Assembly: GCA_937995875.1 (NCBI GenBank)
Contig: CALKIW010000064.1
Coordinates: 1 to 57,368 of the forward strand
DNA length: 57,368 nucleotides
Source: an uncultured Bacteroidales bacterium
GTDB taxonomy: Bacteria > Bacteroidota > Bacteroidia > Bacteroidales > Bacteroidaceae
Direction: 5' to 3'
Numbering within the stretch: the stretch's first letter is position 1; each line of letters starts with the position of its first letter. Below the pieces are notes generated by a model. The model did not search any database and was not told where the DNA came from. It saw nothing but the letters and a program-made list of their open reading frames with translations. Positions 53,567 to 57,368 of this stretch are shown piece after piece. Made by a program: the position numbers and the translations under genes.

Positions 53567-53757
53567 GTTCAAGACGTGTTTTTAATACGTTCAAGTCGAG
53601 TTGTTGATGCGTTCAAGTCTTGTTTTTAATACGTTCAAGCCGTGTTTTTGATACGTTCAAGACGAGTTTTTGATGCGTTCAAGTCTTGTTTTTGATACGT
53701 TCAAGTCTTGTTTTTGATGTGTTCAAGACGAGTTTTTGATGCGTTCAAGCCATGAGG
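53567..53757. repeat. 22-bp tandem repeat, nine copies, between the M28 and dipeptidase genes
   Basis: gttcaag starts every 22 bp at 53567, 53589, 53611, 53633, 53655, 53677, 53699, 53721 and 53743. Units vary as cgttcaagtcttgtttttga. The last unit contains the stop codon of the dipeptidase gene and the first lies just upstream of the M28 start. It is the longest and cleanest of the arrays. Confidence 0.97.
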
Positions 53758-55766
53758 GCTTTTTTGTTGGCCTGCACTATTGACATGACACGCATCCAAT
53801 TGCCGCCCCATATCTTTGCAATGTCTTGCTCGTTGTACCTGCGTCGCATGAGATGCAGTGTGAAATTGATGAGCTCTGAGGCGTCAGCGCACCCTCGCAC
53901 GGTGCCATCGCCATCGAAATCGGTACCGATTCCCACGTGGTCGATGCCCATAATTTGGATGGCGTGCTCCAAATGCGCAATGGCATCCATGATGGTTGCT
54001 TCACCCTTTTGTCGCAGAAAACCATGATAGAGTGTTATCTGCACCACCCCACCCTTCTTTGCCAGTGACCGCATTTGGTCGTCGGTAAGGTTGCGTGGCA
54101 CGTTGCAGAGTGCGCGGGCATTGCTGTGAGAGCATACGATTGGGGTGTGACTGATGTCCAACGCATCGTAGAACGAGCTTTCAGCAGCATGACTTAAGTC
54201 GACCATGACGCCCTCATCGTTCATCCGTTGAATCACTTTTTCGCCAAACTGAGATACACCTTGATGCGTGTTGCTACCCCGGGCACTGTCGCAAATGTCG
54301 TTGTCGCCATTGTGACAAAGCGTGATATAAACCACTCCTCGCTGTGCAAAATGGTGCACATTGGATAGGTCATGATTGAGCGCCAGCCCGTTTTCGATGC
54401 CGAAAACGATGCTTTTCAGTCCCCGTCGCTTGTTTTCATAGAGTTCTTCGGGGCTGCGGGCAAGGTTGATATAGGAGCTGTTTTCGTCTACAATCTCCTC
54501 TAATTTATCAAAAATGAGATCGGCATATTCGTTGGGCGAGAGCTGATCGGAAATGCCTTTGAGATGCGGATTGTGCCTGATGATACCCGCAATGTCTACC
54601 TTTTGGGCAAACTCTTCACCGGCTTTTGGCTGTGGCAGATAGGCCACCATAACAACAGCGTCTTGCCTCCCTTCGTGCATTTTGTGCAAATCGTATAGGA
54701 TGCGTGGGTCGCGATGGTTGAATTTCACGCCTTGTGGGAAAAACATCGGAGTGTCGCAGTGACTGTCGAGCGTGAGCAGACGGTCGTGAAGCTGTTTTGC
54801 TTGAAGAAAATTGCGAGCATGATCAACAAGCCATTTGAAAAGTTTTTGTCCTTCTTCTTCCAACCATTCGGGGTGCCACTGCACGCCCATGATGGGTTTA
54901 AATTCAGTGCTCTCCATAGCCTCGATGATACCATCGGGTGCGATGGCGGTAGCGCGGAATCTGTTTCCGGGTGCGCTCACGGCCTGATGGTGGAAGGAAT
55001 TAACGGCAATCACGGTCTCCCCGACAGCTTCTCTCCCCTTCTCTCCGGTTTCCAATAAGGATGTTGAACTGCTTTGCGTGCAACGTTCATTAGCTTCTCT
55101 CCCCTTCTCTCCGGTTTCCAATAAGGATGTTGAACTGCTTTGCGTGCAATGATCATTAGCTTCTCTCCCACCCTTTTCTGTGGAAGCGACAGCACTTTCG
55201 CCGTAGATTTCGGCAAGATAAGAGTTGGGAACAATCCTGATGGTGTGTGTAGGCTCGTTCTTATCGGCGTCCTGCGAGTGTTTGATACGTCCTGCGCGAC
55301 CCTCCACATTAGGGAGTTCAGAGGGAATATAGGCTATATCCTGTGCCACCTTTCCACCCAGAGCCACTGCCAGAGCTTGCATACCGCGACATATTCCAAG
55401 TATTGGGATTTGGCGGTTGTAGGCCAAACGTATGAGGAGTAGTTCGGGCAGGTCGCGTGTGGAATTGATATTGTGGAGTTCCGGAAACGGTTCTTCCCCA
55501 CTCCAAAGGGGGTTAAAATCAGCGCCTCCGGTAAGTATCAAACCGTCGATATGGTCGAGGATGTTGATGATAGCTGCCTTGTCGGCTATCGGCGGAATAA
55601 TAACGGGCGTTCCCCCAGCCTTAAGCACCTGTTTATGATAACGGTCTCGAAGGGTGAGGTCACCGTCGGAATAATTAGAAGTAATGCCGATTATCGGATG
55701 ACGACCGGCAGGCGGGAAACCCGCATAGTATTCTTTCAGATGCGACTCGAGGTCAAACAGACTCAT
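53745..55766 (-). CDS. Class I amidotransferase-like (PuuD) / renal-dipeptidase-like (M19) fusion
   Basis: A 673-residue two-domain protein. Residues about 20-315 form a gamma-glutamyl-GABA hydrolase-like amidotransferase: GLILTGGADFNP, nucleophile Cys126 in GICRGMQ, and His298/Glu300 in VQWHPEW. Residues about 325-670 form a membrane-dipeptidase (M19) domain with zinc ligands in DSHCDTP (His336, Asp338), plus SHAAESS and DHVGIGTDFDGDG. Both halves act on glutamyl or dipeptide bonds, so a route for peptide or glutamyl-compound breakdown is likely. Between residues 191 and 250 a repeated serine-rich linker, from 66-bp DNA repeats, interrupts the first domain. The gene follows an Lrp-type regulator with one base between them. 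Confidence 0.88.
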   Translation of the reverse strand: MSLFDLESHLKEYYAGFPPAGRHPIIGITSNYSDGDLTLRDRYHKQVLKAGGTPVIIPPIADKAAIINILDHIDGLILTGGADFNPLWSGEEPFPELHNINSTRDLPELLLIRLAYNRQIPILGICRGMQALAVALGGKVAQDIAYIPSELPNVEGRAGRIKHSQDADKNEPTHTIRIVPNSYLAEIYGESAVASTEKGGREANDHCTQSSSTSLLETGEKGREANERCTQSSSTSLLETGEKGREAVGETVIAVNSFHHQAVSAPGNRFRATAIAPDGIIEAMESTEFKPIMGVQWHPEWLEEEGQKLFKWLVDHARNFLQAKQLHDRLLTLDSHCDTPMFFPQGVKFNHRDPRILYDLHKMHEGRQDAVVMVAYLPQPKAGEEFAQKVDIAGIIRHNPHLKGISDQLSPNEYADLIFDKLEEIVDENSSYINLARSPEELYENKRRGLKSIVFGIENGLALNHDLSNVHHFAQRGVVYITLCHNGDNDICDSARGSNTHQGVSQFGEKVIQRMNDEGVMVDLSHAAESSFYDALDISHTPIVCSHSNARALCNVPRNLTDDQMRSLAKKGGVVQITLYHGFLRQKGEATIMDAIAHLEHAIQIMGIDHVGIGTDFDGDGTVRGCADASELINFTLHLMRRRYNEQDIAKIWGGNWMRVMSIVQANKKALMA
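55026..55180. repeat. 66-bp tandem repeat inside the dipeptidase fusion gene (2.3 copies)
   Basis: agcttctctccc starts at 55026, 55092 and 55158, 66 bp apart. It encodes two nearly identical 22-residue units (SSSTSLLETGEKGREAN and neighbours). 66 bp is both three times 22 bp and a whole number of codons. Confidence 0.95.
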
Positions 55767-55767
55767 G

Positions 55768-56229
55768 TTATTCGTAGCTAACGGGAATCTCTCGCTTCAC
55801 ACTCTGCTCCAATGAGATAAGTGTTTCTGTGGAAACCACACCGGCTATGGTCTGGAGCTTGTTGTTCAGCAAGTCCATCAGTTCCTCGTTGTCGCGGGCA
55901 TAGGCCTTGAGCAGCATGGTGTAGGGACCTGTGGTGAAGTGACATTCCACAATTTCGGGGATATTGATAATACGTTTTACCACCTCCTTATACATTGATC
56001 CACGCTCCAAATTCAGCCCAACGTATGTGCAGGTGCTGTATCCGAGACTCTTCGGATTGACGTCGAAGCCGCTGCCGGTAATCACTCCGGACTCCACCAG
56101 TCGTTGCACACGCTGGTGGATGGCTGCACGAGACACGCCACATTTTGCGGCTACATCCTTGAAGGGGATACGTGCGTTTCTTGAGAGAATTGATAGAATT
56201 TTCCTGTCAAGATTATCTACTTTGTCCAT
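55768..56229 (-). CDS. Lrp/AsnC-family transcriptional regulator
   Basis: A 153-residue feast/famine regulator. The N-terminal helix-turn-helix is clear (FKDVAAKCGVSRAAIHQRVQ, near residues 23-43) and the C-terminal RAM effector domain spans about 70-150 (NIPEIVECHFTTGPYTM). It binds amino acids in known relatives. Its stop is one base before the start of the amidotransferase-dipeptidase gene, so the two form an operon and the regulator may control that gene in response to an amino acid. A -7 element lies upstream. Confidence 0.92.
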   Translation of the reverse strand: MDKVDNLDRKILSILSRNARIPFKDVAAKCGVSRAAIHQRVQRLVESGVITGSGFDVNPKSLGYSTCTYVGLNLERGSMYKEVVKRIINIPEIVECHFTTGPYTMLLKAYARDNEELMDLLNNKLQTIAGVVSTETLISLEQSVKREIPVSYE

Positions 56230-56264
56230 CTTTGTACTTTAACAAATTATTGAATTGATGTTAG

Positions 56265-56272
56265 CAAAAATA
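56265..56272 (-). promoter_or_regulatory. Promoter -7 element of the Lrp-type operon
   Basis: On the minus strand TATTTTTG, 35 bp before the ATG at 56229. Confidence 0.55.
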
Positions 56273-56294
56273 GATAAATTATATGATACAGACA

Positions 56295-56334
56295 ACAAAA
56301 TGCACGAATAATTTAGTTTATCCGTGCATTTTGT
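56295..56334 (-). terminator. Hairpin after the FKBP gene
   Basis: acaaaatgcacg (56295-56306) pairs perfectly with cgtgcattttgt (56323-56334), 12 bp, 16-nt loop. On the minus strand it is followed by a short T-containing tail (tgtctg), 76 bp past the FKBP stop. Confidence 0.65.
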
Positions 56335-56409
56335 AATAAGAGAAACGTATTTTTATGCTGTCATTCCCATCTTTTGGCTTGTTGAAGCCGGGTTTGGGAA
56401 TGGTGCGTT

Positions 56410-57342
56410 TTATTGTTTTGTTGTCGAAGTTGAGGTTTCAGGTTGCTCTATGCCAACCAGTTCCACCGTGAAAATCAGCGTTGAGAACGGTTTTATCTGT
56501 CCGGCTTCGTTTGCACCATAAGCCAGTTCCTGTGGAATATAAATCTCCCATTTGCTGCCCACCGTCATGTTGGTCAGGGCTTCCGTCCACCCTTTGATTA
56601 CCTGATTGCAACGGAAACTGTCGGTCTTCTTGCCGTGATGGCGCGAGGTGGCGTCAAAAATGTTTCCGTCGATGGTCTTTCCTTCGTAAACCACCTCTAC
56701 GGTCTGGTCGGCAGTGGGTTTGGGGCCGGAGCCTGTTTTCAGCACTTTATATTGCAATCCTGAGGCCATAACGTTCACTCCCGGCTTCGTGGCGTTATCT
56801 TTGAGCCATGCTATATTCTCGGCCTTATAGGCTGCGTTTTTGGCCTCTTTGACCTCTTTGCTCTTTGTTTCAAACAGTTCCCGGGCTGTATTGATGGTAT
56901 AAATGGTGGTGTCTTCTCTCACTCCGGCCAGAAAACCCTGATGGAAGATGGCAGAGCGTATGGAGTCCGGCGATCCCTCTAAGTTTTTACTCATACCGGG
57001 AAGAATCTGGTTTTTGGCTTGGTTGGCAATCTGGGTGCCGGCCATATAGGCGGTATAGGCTGGGTCGTCACTCTTGGCGAGCGTTTCGTTGTAGCCCCGT
57101 ACAAATTCAGCTATATAAGCCGTGTCCACGTGTAATTGGTTTTGCAGATAGCCCAGCAGACCAGTTGTAGCCGCATATCCGGCAGCAAAGCTCAGCGAGT
57201 CGCCTTGAGATGCCAATACTATCGGCTCTGCCATCTCGGTATTTTCTTTCTTTTTATCCTTTTTTTTCTTCTTTCCGGCCTGTATGGTAGACATCGAGGC
57301 ACCAGCCATGAAAATGATGGCGAGTAACAGAATTTTCTTCAT
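56410..57342 (-). CDS. Exported FKBP-type peptidyl-prolyl isomerase
   Basis: A 310-residue periplasmic or outer-membrane foldase of the Mip/FkpA type. The signal peptide (MKKILLLAIIFMAGASMS) is followed by a lysine-rich stretch (KKKKKDKKK) and a helical N-terminal dimerisation domain (about 45-190), then a FKBP domain (about 205-305) with FDATS, IKGWTEAL, YIPQELAYG and LIFTVELVGIE. It should isomerise X-Pro bonds in exported proteins. The C-terminus ends in a Thr/Ser-rich tail. The gene starts 26 bp from the right end of the window, so its promoter is not visible. Confidence 0.92.
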   Translation of the reverse strand: MKKILLLAIIFMAGASMSTIQAGKKKKKDKKKENTEMAEPIVLASQGDSLSFAAGYAATTGLLGYLQNQLHVDTAYIAEFVRGYNETLAKSDDPAYTAYMAGTQIANQAKNQILPGMSKNLEGSPDSIRSAIFHQGFLAGVREDTTIYTINTARELFETKSKEVKEAKNAAYKAENIAWLKDNATKPGVNVMASGLQYKVLKTGSGPKPTADQTVEVVYEGKTIDGNIFDATSRHHGKKTDSFRCNQVIKGWTEALTNMTVGSKWEIYIPQELAYGANEAGQIKPFSTLIFTVELVGIEQPETSTSTTKQ

Positions 57343-57368
57343 TTTCGAATCGTTTTATGTATTGTATT

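Overview
The window reads as chromosomal DNA of a Bacteroidales bacterium, most like the Prevotellaceae. The main reasons are promoters of the Bacteroidetes type (TAnnTTTG at -7 with TTTG about 19 bases upstream), almost no Shine-Dalgarno sites, a PorZ-like type IX secretion protein, a BACON plus BspA-type leucine-rich lipoprotein, families such as DUF4254, DUF4294 and DUF3108, and the gene order acpP-fabF-rnc. Species cannot be fixed from the sequence alone. No rRNA, tRNA, CRISPR array, transposase or prophage was seen.

Layout. 0-8 kb: sucC-sucD (minus), cysS (plus), then a 1.8 kb non-coding stretch full of repeats with a candidate small RNA, then rnr (minus). 8-19 kb: a plus-strand run of epimerase and PAP2 membrane enzyme, a surface lipoprotein, miaB, and an envelope group (MsbA-like ABC exporter, LpxL-like acyltransferase, Kdo-kinase-like protein, glycosyltransferase). 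19-26 kb: a helix-hairpin-helix outer-membrane-type protein, then a small cluster for decorating a surface glycan: a cytidylyltransferase-oxidoreductase fusion, a class V aminotransferase, LicD and a family 2 glycosyltransferase. 27-37 kb: DUF4294 protein, leuS, a YitT transporter-like protein, rdgB, then porZ overlapping a membrane glycosyltransferase-like gene and an acyltransferase. 37.1-37.75 kb: an intergenic region packed with DnaA boxes, a strong candidate for the chromosome origin. 38-47.5 kb: heptosyltransferase-like gene and DUF4254, acpP-fabF-rnc, a GH3-family gene, an Ig-like lipoprotein and a DUF3108 protein. 48-57 kb (all minus): mutS, a VapE-like ATPase, an M28 peptidase, an amidotransferase-dipeptidase fusion, an Lrp/AsnC regulator and a secreted FKBP isomerase.

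The most unusual signal is not a gene. Direct repeats at many unrelated places share one period: 22 bp or a multiple of it (22, 44, 66). An interspersed ~400 bp intergenic element, present six times, has a core of 22-bp GC-rich units. Where such arrays fall inside genes, the period is one that keeps the frame: 66 bp in the amidotransferase-dipeptidase gene and 21 bp in the M28 peptidase. The arrays do not share sequence with one another, only spacing. The second strongest point is the origin candidate. The third is the CTP-dependent glycan-decoration cluster, whose product cannot be named from sequence.
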